Source: JBBRDU01 sp038203615
GTDB taxonomy: Bacteria > Verrucomicrobiota > Verrucomicrobiia > Chthoniobacterales > UBA10450
Length of the DNA stretch: 13,834 nt
Direction: 5' to 3'
Assembly: GCA_038203615.1 (NCBI GenBank)
Contig: JBBRDU010000082.1
Span: forward strand, 1-13,834
Shown: in pieces, positions 1 through 6,472 of the stretch
How positions within the stretch are numbered: the first letter of the stretch is position 1
Layout of the letters: each line of letters starts with the position of its first letter
Program-made: the position numbers and the translations under genes
Notes under the pieces: generated by a model
Told to the model about the DNA's origin: nothing
Databases searched by the model: none
What the model saw: the letters and a program-made list of their open reading frames with translations, nothing else

Positions 1-1237
1 AATCCGCTTCCTGCGATTTCTCGTCGATCGTGAAAAAGAGCTCTTCCTTGAGCGCGAAGAGTTCTTCTTTGCGGGTGTCCTGGTAAAATTGCAGCTCCGC
101 TTTGTCGATGGCGCGACGCTTTTCCGGGTCTTCCATCATGCGCAGCAATAGCTTGTTGCGCGGCTGACCCAGTTTCACCTTGAACATGGCGAGACCGGGA
201 TCTTGTTGGGATGCGGCGTACTTCACATCCGACTCGGTGATCTGGCCCTCCTTACCCGTGCCAACGAACTCAGTCAGATGAACGCGAAGTTCGGTGGCGA
301 GTTTTCTCACTCCTTCCGAGACCGTGACTCCAGCCGGTTCACTCGGAACAAAATGGTCGGCCTTTGAGCGCTCCCATAGTTCGACCGCTTCGTTCGCGAT
401 CCGGTTCACGAGCATGGTCTGTTTGCGCACGAGCTGCTCGACCAGCGGTTTCCACTTGTCGTACTGATGCGTCGAGATGGTGGCCGGGCCGCTAATGATC
501 AGGGGCGTGCGCGCCTCATCGATCAGGATCGAGTCCACTTCATCGACAATGGCGAAATGATAGCCGCGCTGGACCTGCTGGTCGCGCGTCGTGGCCATGC
601 CATTATCGCGCAGGTAATCGAACCCGAACTCGCTGTTCGTTCCGTAGGTGATGTCCATCCCATACTGCTCGCGACGCAGATCCGGCGATTGATCGTGTTG
701 GATACAGCCCACCGTTAAACCGAGAAAATTGAAGAGCTGCCCCATCCACTCCGCGTCGCGCCGGGCCAGGTAATCGTTGACCGTGACGAGATGCGCGCCG
801 CGTCCGCTCAGGGCATTCAGGTAGAGCGGCAAGGTCGCGACTAAAGTCTTGCCTTCACCCGTGGCCATCTCGGCAATACGGCCGCGATGCAACACCATGC
901 CGCCGACCAGCTGCACGTCGAAGTGCACCATGTTCCAGGTCATCGGTTGATCGCAAACGTTGAAGGTGAGCTTCCGTTCCGTCAGGCGGCGAGCCGCGTT
1001 TTTGACCAGAGCGAAGGCCTCCGGCAAAAGTTCTTCCAGCCGGGTCCATTGGTCCTGCACGGTCGGAAGTTTGGCCAGCTCCTGTTGCCAGGCCGCCGTC
1101 TGGCCTCGCACTTGTTCGTCGGAGAGACTTTGAAACTTCGCTTCAAATTCATTGACGAGACGAACCGTCGGCGCCATGCGCTTCACTTCGCGCTGGTTTT
1201 TCGAACCGATTATCTTCTTTAAAAGCCAACCAACCAT
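1..1237 (-). CDS. secA: Preprotein translocase ATPase SecA, N-terminal part (gene runs off the left edge)
   Basis: SecA is the cytoplasmic ATPase that drives unfolded preproteins through the SecYEG channel. Translation from ATG at 1237 gives about 412 residues beginning MVGWLLKKIIGSKNQREVKR, the usual SecA start. The nucleotide-binding domain shows Walker A MATGEGKT (about residues 124-131), the VNDYLARRD and YGTNSEFGFDYLRDN motifs, and DEVDSILIDEARTPLIISG around residue 230. The part of the preprotein cross-linking region present here is normal. Walker A lies about 20 residues later than in E. coli because of an extra segment (about residues 88-108, including FDVQLVGGMVLH), typical of Planctomycetes/Verrucomicrobia SecA. 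The reading frame is open to base 2, so the second half of the protein is outside the window. No strong ribosome binding site is seen; the predicted promoter would make the transcript nearly leaderless. The family call is certain. Confidence 0.97.
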   Translation of the reverse strand, partial: MVGWLLKKIIGSKNQREVKRMAPTVRLVNEFEAKFQSLSDEQVRGQTAAWQQELAKLPTVQDQWTRLEELLPEAFALVKNAARRLTERKLTFNVCDQPMTWNMVHFDVQLVGGMVLHRGRIAEMATGEGKTLVATLPLYLNALSGRGAHLVTVNDYLARRDAEWMGQLFNFLGLTVGCIQHDQSPDLRREQYGMDITYGTNSEFGFDYLRDNGMATTRDQQVQRGYHFAIVDEVDSILIDEARTPLIISGPATISTHQYDKWKPLVEQLVRKQTMLVNRIANEAVELWERSKADHFVPSEPAGVTVSEGVRKLATELRVHLTEFVGTGKEGQITESDVKYAASQQDPGLAMFKVKLGQPRNKLLLRMMEDPEKRRAIDKAELQFYQDTRKEELFALKEELFFTIDEKSQEAD

Positions 1238-1244
1238 GCCGTTG

Positions 1245-1274
1245 TTAATATCCCCGAAAATCCACCAGTATCAA
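1245..1274 (-). promoter_or_regulatory. Predicted sigma70-type promoter of secA
   Basis: On the minus strand TTGATA (1274-1269) and TATTAA (1250-1245) are separated by 18 bp, a good match to -35 and -10 consensus elements. Only 7 nt separate the -10 box from the secA ATG, so transcription would start at or within a base or two of the start codon. The match is seen in sequence; promoter activity is inferred. Confidence 0.5.
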
Positions 1275-1299
1275 TCCGGTGCGATGGGTCGGAACCTCT

Positions 1300-1326
1300 C
1301 GCACAAAGTTCACAAAGGTCACGCAG
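1300..1326. repeat. Nine-base tandem repeat, three imperfect units
   Basis: Three consecutive nonamers read CGCACAAAG, TTCACAAAG and GTCACGCAG, in the gap between the divergent secA and ridA genes. The period is exact, and the core CACAAAG is perfect in the first two units and degenerate in the third. No function is apparent. It may be a remnant of a longer tandem array. Confidence 0.5.
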
Positions 1327-1370
1327 AAGTGAGAGTTTGATATCCCATGGCTGTATTCGTGAGGGACGAC

Positions 1371-1420
1371 TGTAGGGGAAACTGTCAGCTTCCCGTGGGA
1401 AGGCAACGCCTTCCCCTACA
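1371..1420. repeat. Palindromic intergenic repeat, TGTAGGGGAA family, copy 1 (complete)
   Basis: A 50 bp element with perfect 10 bp ends, TGTAGGGGAA (1371-1380) and TTCCCCTACA (1411-1420). Inside are two local hairpins: GGGAAACTG/CAGCTTCCC with one A-C mismatch (1376-1394), and a perfect GGGAAGGC, AAC loop, GCCTTCCC (1397-1415). It lies between divergent secA and ridA. Related copies occur at 6685 and 9020. Confidence 0.75.
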
Positions 1421-1490
1421 AACACTCCCAGCTCCGGTGGGACCCTTCATCATCATTTGTGCAGGAGGCATTTGCAGTTATTCTCGGCCC

Positions 1491-1910
1491 ATGAAGAAGA
1501 TCATCTCCACCGCCGACGCCCCCGCCGCCATCGGACCGTATTCGCAAGCCGTCCGAGCCGGATCGACCGTTTATTGCGCCGGTCAGATTCCGCTCGATCC
1601 CAAGACCGGGCAAATCGTCTCGCCTGAGATCACCGAGCAAACCAAGCGCGTCATGCAAAACATCACCGCCGTGTTGCAGGCCGCCGGCCTTTCTTTCGAC
1701 CATGTGGTCAAGACCACCATTTTCCTGACCGATTTCGCCGACTTCCAAACGGTCAACGAGATCTATGGCTCCTTCTTTAAAAAGGATCCACCGGCGCGCT
1801 CCACCGTCCAGGTGGCGGCCCTGCCCAAAAACGCCCGGGTCGAAATCGAAGTGATCGCGGTCGACGGCAGCGGATCGGGCGGAGGCGTGGCCAGCGATAC
1901 GTCTGGATAA
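1491..1910 (+). CDS. ridA: RidA/YjgF/YER057c/UK114-family enamine/imine deaminase
   Basis: RidA hydrolyses reactive 2-aminoacrylate and related enamine/imine intermediates released by PLP enzymes, acting in the cytosol as a trimer. The 139-residue protein aligns along its whole length with family members: APAAIGPYSQAV (Tyr17), GQIPLDPKTG, VKTTIFLTDFADF, PARSTVQVAALPKNARVEIEVIAV. Arg103 and Glu118/Glu120 match the carboxylate- and water-positioning residues of the family. The ATG at 1491 is chosen because homologues start there; an open frame extends upstream but runs through the palindromic repeat. AGGAGG at 1463-1468 is 22 nt from the ATG, further than usual. A Gly/Ser-rich tail of about 14 residues follows the domain and is not typical. 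pyrE follows after 72 bp on the same strand. Confidence 0.95.
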   Translation: MKKIISTADAPAAIGPYSQAVRAGSTVYCAGQIPLDPKTGQIVSPEITEQTKRVMQNITAVLQAAGLSFDHVVKTTIFLTDFADFQTVNEIYGSFFKKDPPARSTVQVAALPKNARVEIEVIAVDGSGSGGGVASDTSG

Positions 1911-1982
1911 CAAATGGAAAAAGACGCCCGGAGCTGGCCCAGCTAGTAGCGCCGAACGCTTGCTGTCACTCCAGACCCAGAC

Positions 1983-2549
1983 ATGAGTGAAGACCTTCTC
2001 ACCTTATTTCGAAAAACCGGGGCCCTCCTGGACGGGCACTTCGTTTTGCGTTCGGGCCTGCACAGCCGCCAGTTTTTCCAGTGCGCGCTCCTCCTCCAGC
2101 AGACCGGCATCGCCGCCGAAATCTGCGGCCAACTCGCGGAGAAACTAAGCGCTTACCCGTGCGACGCCGTCATTTCCCCCGCCCTCGGCGGCATCATTGT
2201 CGGACACGAAGTCGGTCGGTCGTTAGGGAAACGGCACATCTTCGCGGAGAAAGAAGCGGGCCGCCTGGTCTTGCGTCGGGGTTTCGAGATCAAACCAGGC
2301 GAGCGCTTCATCGTGGTGGAAGACGTTGTCACCCGCGGTGGGCGGGTGCAGGAGACGATCGACATTGTCCGAACCCACGGCGGCATGGTCGCCGCCGTCG
2401 GGGTCGTCGTCGACCGCAGTGGCCCAGCCAAGCCCGGGTTTGGTTGTCCGTTGGTCAGCCTGATTGAATTGAATGTCGAAACGTTCGAAGCCGATCATCT
2501 TCCACCCGATCTCGCCGCCATTCCTGCGCAAAAACCGGGAAGCAAGTAG
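1983..2549 (+). CDS. pyrE: Orotate phosphoribosyltransferase
   Basis: This enzyme joins orotate to PRPP to make orotidine 5'-phosphate, the fifth step of de novo UMP synthesis. The next step, PyrF, is encoded at 7601 in the same window. The 188-residue protein shows a type I phosphoribosyltransferase fold: the hood/N-terminal segment TGALLDGHFVLRSGLHS, the PPi loop region VISPALGGIIVGHEVGR (63-79), the flexible-loop segment FAEKEAGRLVLRRGF with its lysine and arginines (87-101), and the PRPP-binding motif VVEDVVTRGG (111-120). The length is a little under that of the E. coli enzyme and close to short bacterial PyrE proteins. The start has no clear Shine-Dalgarno sequence. sdhC follows after 45 bp, so co-transcription is possible, although an inverted repeat lies in that gap. 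Confidence 0.95.
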   Translation: MSEDLLTLFRKTGALLDGHFVLRSGLHSRQFFQCALLLQQTGIAAEICGQLAEKLSAYPCDAVISPALGGIIVGHEVGRSLGKRHIFAEKEAGRLVLRRGFEIKPGERFIVVEDVVTRGGRVQETIDIVRTHGGMVAAVGVVVDRSGPAKPGFGCPLVSLIELNVETFEADHLPPDLAAIPAQKPGSK

Positions 2550-2570
2550 CGCTCAGCCAAAGCACGTTTA

Positions 2571-2586
2571 TTGTCTATTTAGACAA
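2571..2586. promoter_or_regulatory. 16 bp perfect inverted repeat just upstream of sdhC (possible operator)
   Basis: TTGTCTA, 2 bp, TAGACAA: a perfect 7+7 palindrome ending 8 bp before the sdhC ATG. It resembles a dimeric repressor site in size and symmetry; the regulator family cannot be assigned from sequence. As RNA it could form a short hairpin over the position where a ribosome binding site would lie, so a role at either transcription or translation of sdhCAB is possible. Confidence 0.45.
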
Positions 2587-2594
2587 ATCTTCTC

Positions 2595-3353
2595 ATGAGC
2601 GACCGTAATTCCACCGTTCAATCCGCCGCCGCCACGGTGCGCGTGCCGGCTCCGCCCACCGGCATCATCGGCGTCCTCATCGGATCTTCGGTGGGCCAGA
2701 AGATGATCGTGGCTTTGACCGGAATTGTTCTGATGGCGTTTGTGGTCGGGCATCTCATTGGCAATCTGCAGATTTTTCTCGGGCCCGACTGGATCAACGG
2801 ATACGCCCAGCACCTGCGCGATCTCGGTCCGCTCCTTTGGATCATCCGAGCCTTTCTGCTCGTGACGGTGCTTCTGCATATCTATTTCACCATCCGGTTG
2901 GCCATCGAAAACCGGCGGGCCCGCCCCACCGGCTATGTGGACAAGAATTATGTCAGAGCCAGCTTGGCCTCGCGGCACATGGCGGTAAGCGGCTTCGTCG
3001 TCTTCGCCTTCATCGTTTTTCATTTGCTCCACTTCACGGGCCGAAAGTTCAATCCGCAATTTCCCCTGCTCAAAAACGATCCGCTCAATCATTACGATAT
3101 CTTCTCCATGATGGTTTACGGGTTCCAGAACGTTTACGTCTCCGCTTTTTACATCGTCGGGCTCTTCCTTCTCACCCTGCATCTCACGCACGGCGCCTCC
3201 AGCTTCTTTCAATCCCTGGGTCTCAATAACAAGAAGCTCGCTCCCACGCTCGCCTTGGGCGCGCGCGTTTTCGCCTGGCTCCTCTTCCTCGGTTACGCCT
3301 CCATCCCCGTGGCCGTCTTGCTCGGCCTGGTCCAGCCGGCTCAACCCCGATGA
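2595..3353 (+). CDS. sdhC: Succinate dehydrogenase cytochrome b subunit (b558 family)
   Basis: This is the membrane anchor of complex II. It carries heme b and passes electrons from the SdhB iron-sulfur clusters to quinone. The 252-residue protein has a hydrophilic N-terminus (about 1-25) and five hydrophobic spans near residues 36-58, 82-104, 130-148, 178-198 and 222-246. It belongs to the single-subunit, diheme type seen in Bacteroidetes, Chlamydiae and Verrucomicrobia, so no sdhD is expected. Candidate axial heme ligands are His53 (GHLIGN), His95, His143 or His146, and His196 or His199. The stop codon overlaps the sdhA start (ATGA at 3350-3353), which suggests translational coupling. There is no strong ribosome binding site. 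Confidence 0.93.
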   Translation: MSDRNSTVQSAAATVRVPAPPTGIIGVLIGSSVGQKMIVALTGIVLMAFVVGHLIGNLQIFLGPDWINGYAQHLRDLGPLLWIIRAFLLVTVLLHIYFTIRLAIENRRARPTGYVDKNYVRASLASRHMAVSGFVVFAFIVFHLLHFTGRKFNPQFPLLKNDPLNHYDIFSMMVYGFQNVYVSAFYIVGLFLLTLHLTHGASSFFQSLGLNNKKLAPTLALGARVFAWLLFLGYASIPVAVLLGLVQPAQPR

Positions 3354-5278
3354 TCGGGACACTCGATTCCAACGTGCCTGCCGGAGCGCTTTCCGAAAAG
3401 TGGCGCGCTCATCGCGATCATTCCCGGCTCGTTAGTCCGAATAATCGGCGGAAGTTTGAGGTCATTATTGTCGGGAGCGGCCTGGCCGGCGGCTCCGCTT
3501 CCGCCACACTGGGCGAGCTCGGCTATCGCGTGAAGTGTTTCTGTTACCAGGATTCGCCGAGAAGAGCCCATTCCATCGCCGCCCAAGGCGGCATCAATGC
3601 GGCCAAGAACTACCAGAATGATGGCGACAGCATTTATCGCCTTTTCTACGACACCATCAAAGGCGGCGATTTCCGGTCGCGCGAGGCCAACGTCTATCGG
3701 TTGGCCGAGGTCAGTAATCTCATCATCGACCAATGCGTCGAACAGGGAGTTCCCTTCGCGCGCGAATACGGCGGGCTCCTCGCCAATCGCTCTTTCGGAG
3801 GCGCTCAGGTTTCACGGACCTTTTACGCCCGTGGCCAAACCGGCCAGCAGCTCTTGCTCGGCGCCTACCAGTCGCTCAGCCGCCAGATCGCCGCCGGCAC
3901 CGTGCAGATGTTCCCGCAAACCGAGATGCTCGACGTCGTCCTCGTAGACGGCCACGCCAAGGGCATCATCACGCGCAATCTGGTCAGCGGTAAAATCGAG
4001 ACGCACTCGGCCGACGCAGTCGTGCTCGCCACCGGCGGTTACGGCAACGTTTTTTATCTCTCCACTAACGCGCGCGGCTGCAACGTGACGGCCACCTATC
4101 GCGCTTACAAAAAGGGCGCGCTCTTCGCCAATCCCTGTTTCACCCAGATTCATCCCACCTGCATCCCGGTGTCGGGTGAGCATCAAGCCAAGTTGACGTT
4201 GATGTCGGAGTCGCTTCGTAATGACGGGCGCGTCTGGGTGCCCAAGCGCAAGGAAGACGTCGCCAAAGCGCCCGCCTCCATTGCTGAGGGCGACCGTGAT
4301 TATTATCTGGAGCGCAAATATCCGAGCTTCGGCAACCTCGCGCCGCGCGATATTTCCTCTCGCGCCGCCAAGGAAGTCTGTGACGAAGGCCGCGGGGTTG
4401 GACCGGGCGGGCGCGGTGTCTATCTTGATTTTGTGGAGGCGATTCGCCGCCTCGGCGAAAAAATGATCCACGAGCGCTACGGAAATTTGTTCGAGATTTA
4501 CGAGAAGATTACGGGCGAAAATGCCTACGAAGTCCCGATGCGCATTTATCCGGCGGTCCATTACACCATGGGCGGACTCTGGGTGGATTATAATCTGATG
4601 AGCAACGTCCCCGGGTTATTTGTGATCGGCGAAGCCAACTTCTCCGATCACGGCGCGAACCGGCTTGGGGCCAGCGCTCTCATGCAGGGTTTGGCCGATG
4701 GTTATTTCGTTCTTCCCTATACGCTGCCGAATTATCTGGCCGGACAAATGGGGAAACGGCCGTCGACCGATCACGCCGAGTTCAAACAGGCGGAACAGGA
4801 CGTCCGCGCGCGCATCACCAGGCTTCTCGGGGTTAATGGCAAGCGCTCGCTCGACTCCATTCACCGCGAACTCGGTCTTCTCCTCTGGGACAAGTGCGGG
4901 ATGGCCCGGAACGCGGCCGGGCTGAGAGAGGCATTGCAGAAAATCCCGGCGTTGCGCGAGGAATTTTGGACAAACGTGCGCGTGCCCGGCACCGGCGAGG
5001 ATTTTAATCAGTCGCTCGAGCGCGCCGGCCGGGTGGCCGATTTTCTGGAGTTCGGCGAGTTGATGTGCCTCGATGCGCTGGAGCGGGACGAATCGTGCGG
5101 CGGCCATTTCCGGGAAGAACATCAAACTCCGGATGGCGAAGCTCTGCGCGATGACGACAAATTCGCCGACGTTTTCGCCTGGGAATATCAGGGCAACGGA
5201 CGAGCCGCCGCGCCGAAATTGCACCGGGAGCCGCTTCATTTTGAAACGGTCCATTTAACGCAGAGAAGTTACAAATAA
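3350..5278 (+). CDS. sdhA: Succinate dehydrogenase flavoprotein subunit
   Basis: This subunit oxidises succinate to fumarate with covalently bound FAD on the cytoplasmic face of the membrane. The 642-residue protein begins with about 35 variable residues, then the FAD-binding VIIVGSGLAGG (39-48). The flavin-linking motif is RAHSIAAQGGINAA, with His74 as the covalent ligand. Substrate-site residues recognisable by context are His269 (TQIHPT), Arg334 (LAPRDISSRA), His405 (AVHYTMGG) and Arg439 (GANRLGASAL). The C-terminal helical domain contains the LGLLLWDKCGMARN motif. The protein is of the long SdhA class that accompanies diheme SdhC. It overlaps sdhC by 4 bp. Normally sdhB would follow directly; here a 438 bp stretch holding a foreign-looking small gene intervenes. 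Confidence 0.97.
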   Translation: MIGTLDSNVPAGALSEKWRAHRDHSRLVSPNNRRKFEVIIVGSGLAGGSASATLGELGYRVKCFCYQDSPRRAHSIAAQGGINAAKNYQNDGDSIYRLFYDTIKGGDFRSREANVYRLAEVSNLIIDQCVEQGVPFAREYGGLLANRSFGGAQVSRTFYARGQTGQQLLLGAYQSLSRQIAAGTVQMFPQTEMLDVVLVDGHAKGIITRNLVSGKIETHSADAVVLATGGYGNVFYLSTNARGCNVTATYRAYKKGALFANPCFTQIHPTCIPVSGEHQAKLTLMSESLRNDGRVWVPKRKEDVAKAPASIAEGDRDYYLERKYPSFGNLAPRDISSRAAKEVCDEGRGVGPGGRGVYLDFVEAIRRLGEKMIHERYGNLFEIYEKITGENAYEVPMRIYPAVHYTMGGLWVDYNLMSNVPGLFVIGEANFSDHGANRLGASALMQGLADGYFVLPYTLPNYLAGQMGKRPSTDHAEFKQAEQDVRARITRLLGVNGKRSLDSIHRELGLLLWDKCGMARNAAGLREALQKIPALREEFWTNVRVPGTGEDFNQSLERAGRVADFLEFGELMCLDALERDESCGGHFREEHQTPDGEALRDDDKFADVFAWEYQGNGRAAAPKLHREPLHFETVHLTQRSYK

Positions 5279-5279
5279 G

Positions 5280-5307
5280 TTGAGAGTTCTTAGTTGAGAG
5301 TTGAGAG
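5280..5307 (+). repeat. Left heptamer array of the four-helix-bundle cassette
   Basis: Four contiguous 7-base units start 1 nt after the sdhA stop codon: the first, third and fourth are TTGAGAG, the second is TTCTTAG. Bases 5292-5307 are perfectly complementary to 5694-5709 on the far side of the small gene (16 bp). The array ends 7 nt before the ATG of that gene, and its GAGAG may act as the weak ribosome binding site. The repeat and symmetry are seen directly; the role is inferred. Confidence 0.85.
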
Positions 5308-5314
5308 ACAAGAC

Positions 5315-5674
5315 ATGTTTAACTTCGAGAAACTGGATGTTTGGCCAAAGGCGATCGACTTCGCGGATTTAATTTACAATCGAACCCAAAGCTTTCCGGC
5401 TGATGAGCCGTTCGGGCTCACCACCCAGATGCGTCGCGCGGGAATTTCTGTTTCGTCGAACATTGCCGAAAGCTCGTCACGCTCGTCCAAGAATGATTTT
5501 GCTCGCTTTACCGAGATCGCGGCAGGGTCGGTCTTCGAAGTGGTTTCGCAGGCCTTTGTTGCCCGACGCCAGGACCTCCTCAAAGATGATGACTTCCAAC
5601 GCATCTATGCGGCCGCTGAGGAACAAAGCCGGATGCTGAGCGGCTTGCGGAGATCCTTACTCGGCTCGGAATAG
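5315..5674 (+). CDS. Four-helix-bundle protein of the 23S rRNA intervening-sequence (S23/IVP) family
   Basis: The 119-residue protein matches the family of small four-helix-bundle proteins first found in 23S rRNA intervening sequences and related in fold to the Avd accessory protein of diversity-generating retroelements. Family marks in order are FEKLDVW (4-10), FGLTTQMRRAGISVSSNIAE (about 40-59), a basic/serine stretch SSRSSKNDF, AAGSVFEV (about 75-82), and MLSGLRRSL near the C-terminus. It is full length with no frameshift. A TTG in frame at 5294 lies inside the repeat array; the ATG at 5315 matches the family start and is preferred. The molecular function of free-standing members is not established; the positive surface seen in relatives suggests nucleic-acid binding. 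Its site between sdhA and sdhB has no metabolic logic, pointing to cassette insertion. Confidence 0.9.
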   Translation: MFNFEKLDVWPKAIDFADLIYNRTQSFPADEPFGLTTQMRRAGISVSSNIAESSSRSSKNDFARFTEIAAGSVFEVVSQAFVARRQDLLKDDDFQRIYAAAEEQSRMLSGLRRSLLGSE

Positions 5675-5693
5675 ACGCATGACTAATTTCGAA

Positions 5694-5714
5694 CTCTCAA
5701 CTCTCAACTCTCAA
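5694..5714 (-). repeat. Right heptamer array, inverted relative to the left array
   Basis: Three exact CTCTCAA units (TTGAGAG on the minus strand) end 2 nt before the sdhB ATG. They occupy the place where the sdhB ribosome binding site would normally lie and contain no purine-rich Shine-Dalgarno sequence. They can pair with the left array (16 bp) or with the start of sdhB. Confidence 0.85.
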
Positions 5715-5736
5715 CCATGAACTTTCGATTGAGAGT
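5707..5736 (+). promoter_or_regulatory. Potential hairpin placing the sdhB start codon in its loop
   Basis: ACTCTCAA (5707-5714, last repeat unit plus one base) is perfectly complementary to TTGAGAGT (5729-5736, sdhB codons 5-7). The 14-base loop holds the ATG (5717-5719). This pairing competes with that between the left and right arrays. Complementarity is seen directly; any control of SdhB translation is inference. Confidence 0.5.
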
Positions 5737-6472
5737 CTGGCGACAGAAGGACACCAAAACAAAAGGCAAGCTCATCGCCTACGATGCGACCGACATTTCT
5801 CCGAACACTTCGTTCCTCGAAATGCTCGATATCGTCAATGAGAGCCTTGTCCTGCGCGGAGAGGAACCGATTGCTTTTGAATCGGATTGCCGGGAAGGGA
5901 TCTGCGGCACCTGCTGTCTCAACATCAACGGCGAAGCCCATGGGCCGGATCATCCCGGAACTGCCTGCGAGCTTTACATGCGGAAATTCCGCGACGGCGA
6001 AACCATCACGGTCGAACCGTTTCGAGCAAGATCGTTCCCTCTCATCAAAGACTTGGTGGTTAATCGCAGCGCGCTGGATCGGATCGTGCAGGCGGGCGGA
6101 TTTATTTCGGCCCGGGCCGGCTCCGCGCCGGAGGCCAACTCCACGCCGATTCCCAAGCCGAACGCTGATCTGGCCATGGAGGCAGCCGCCTGCATCGGCT
6201 GCGGCGCGTGCGCGGCGGCCTGCCCGAATGCGTCGGCCATGCTCTTTACCGCCGCCAAAGTTTCGCATCTTTCCCTTTTGCCCCAGGGCCATCCGGAGCG
6301 GGACGCGCGGGTGCTAGGAATGGTTCGGCAGATGGATCTCGAAGGATTTGGGAATTGCACCAATACCTATGAGTGCGAAGCCGTTTGCCCGGCCGAAATC
6401 AGCGCCAGTTTCATCGCGAAACTGAATCGAGAGTATGCCCGCGCCACCTGGCGCACCCGCGCCGGGGAATAA
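5717..6472 (+). CDS. sdhB: Succinate dehydrogenase iron-sulfur subunit
   Basis: SdhB carries electrons from the SdhA flavin to the SdhC hemes through three clusters. The 251-residue protein has the ferredoxin-like N-terminal domain with the [2Fe-2S] cysteines 58, 63, 66 and 84 (DCREGICGTC). The C-terminal domain has CIGCGACAAACP (Cys159, 162, 165, and 169 for the next cluster) and CTNTYECEAVCP (Cys214, 220, 224), giving the [4Fe-4S] and [3Fe-4S] ligands. All ligands are present, so the subunit should be functional. The start is fixed by homology (MNFRLRVW) but has no Shine-Dalgarno sequence, because the three-unit heptamer array abuts it. The stop codon lies 1 nt before a 123 bp inverted-repeat element. 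SdhB is separated from SdhA by the four-helix-bundle cassette. Confidence 0.97.
   Translation: MNFRLRVWRQKDTKTKGKLIAYDATDISPNTSFLEMLDIVNESLVLRGEEPIAFESDCREGICGTCCLNINGEAHGPDHPGTACELYMRKFRDGETITVEPFRARSFPLIKDLVVNRSALDRIVQAGGFISARAGSAPEANSTPIPKPNADLAMEAAACIGCGACAAACPNASAMLFTAAKVSHLSLLPQGHPERDARVLGMVRQMDLEGFGNCTNTYECEAVCPAEISASFIAKLNREYARATWRTRAGE

Larger units (their letters stand above)
5280..5714 (+). mobile_element. Candidate insertion cassette: four-helix-bundle gene between inverted heptamer arrays
   Basis: The 435 bp unit interrupts sdhA-sdhB and consists of a TTGAGAG array, one complete gene and an inverted array of three CTCTCAA units. sdhCAB operons normally lack such a gene, so an insertion is the simplest reading. 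No transposase or integrase is present, so any mobility would need a host or trans-acting enzyme, or the unit could have arisen by repeat-mediated recombination. The boundaries are set by the repeats; a target duplication is not evident. Confidence 0.45.

Noticed and set aside
1347..1490. N-terminal extension of ridA to 1347
   Set aside because: The extension would be translated from the palindromic repeat and has no counterpart in the family; ATG 1491 matches the conserved start.
2568..3362. 264-codon open frame on the minus strand opposite sdhC
   Set aside because: It lies exactly antisense to a clear membrane protein gene, is rich in Glu/Asp/Gly/His as expected for the complement of hydrophobic codons, and resembles no family.
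3812..4561. 249-codon open frame opposite sdhA
   Set aside because: It is a long antisense frame caused by high GC content over a well-conserved gene; no motif is seen.
5280..5714. CRISPR array or toxin-antitoxin pair as an explanation of the repeat-flanked small gene
   Set aside because: The repeats are 7 bases, contiguous and without spacers, and inverted on the two sides. Only one gene is present, and it belongs to the S23/IVP four-helix-bundle family rather than a toxin family.
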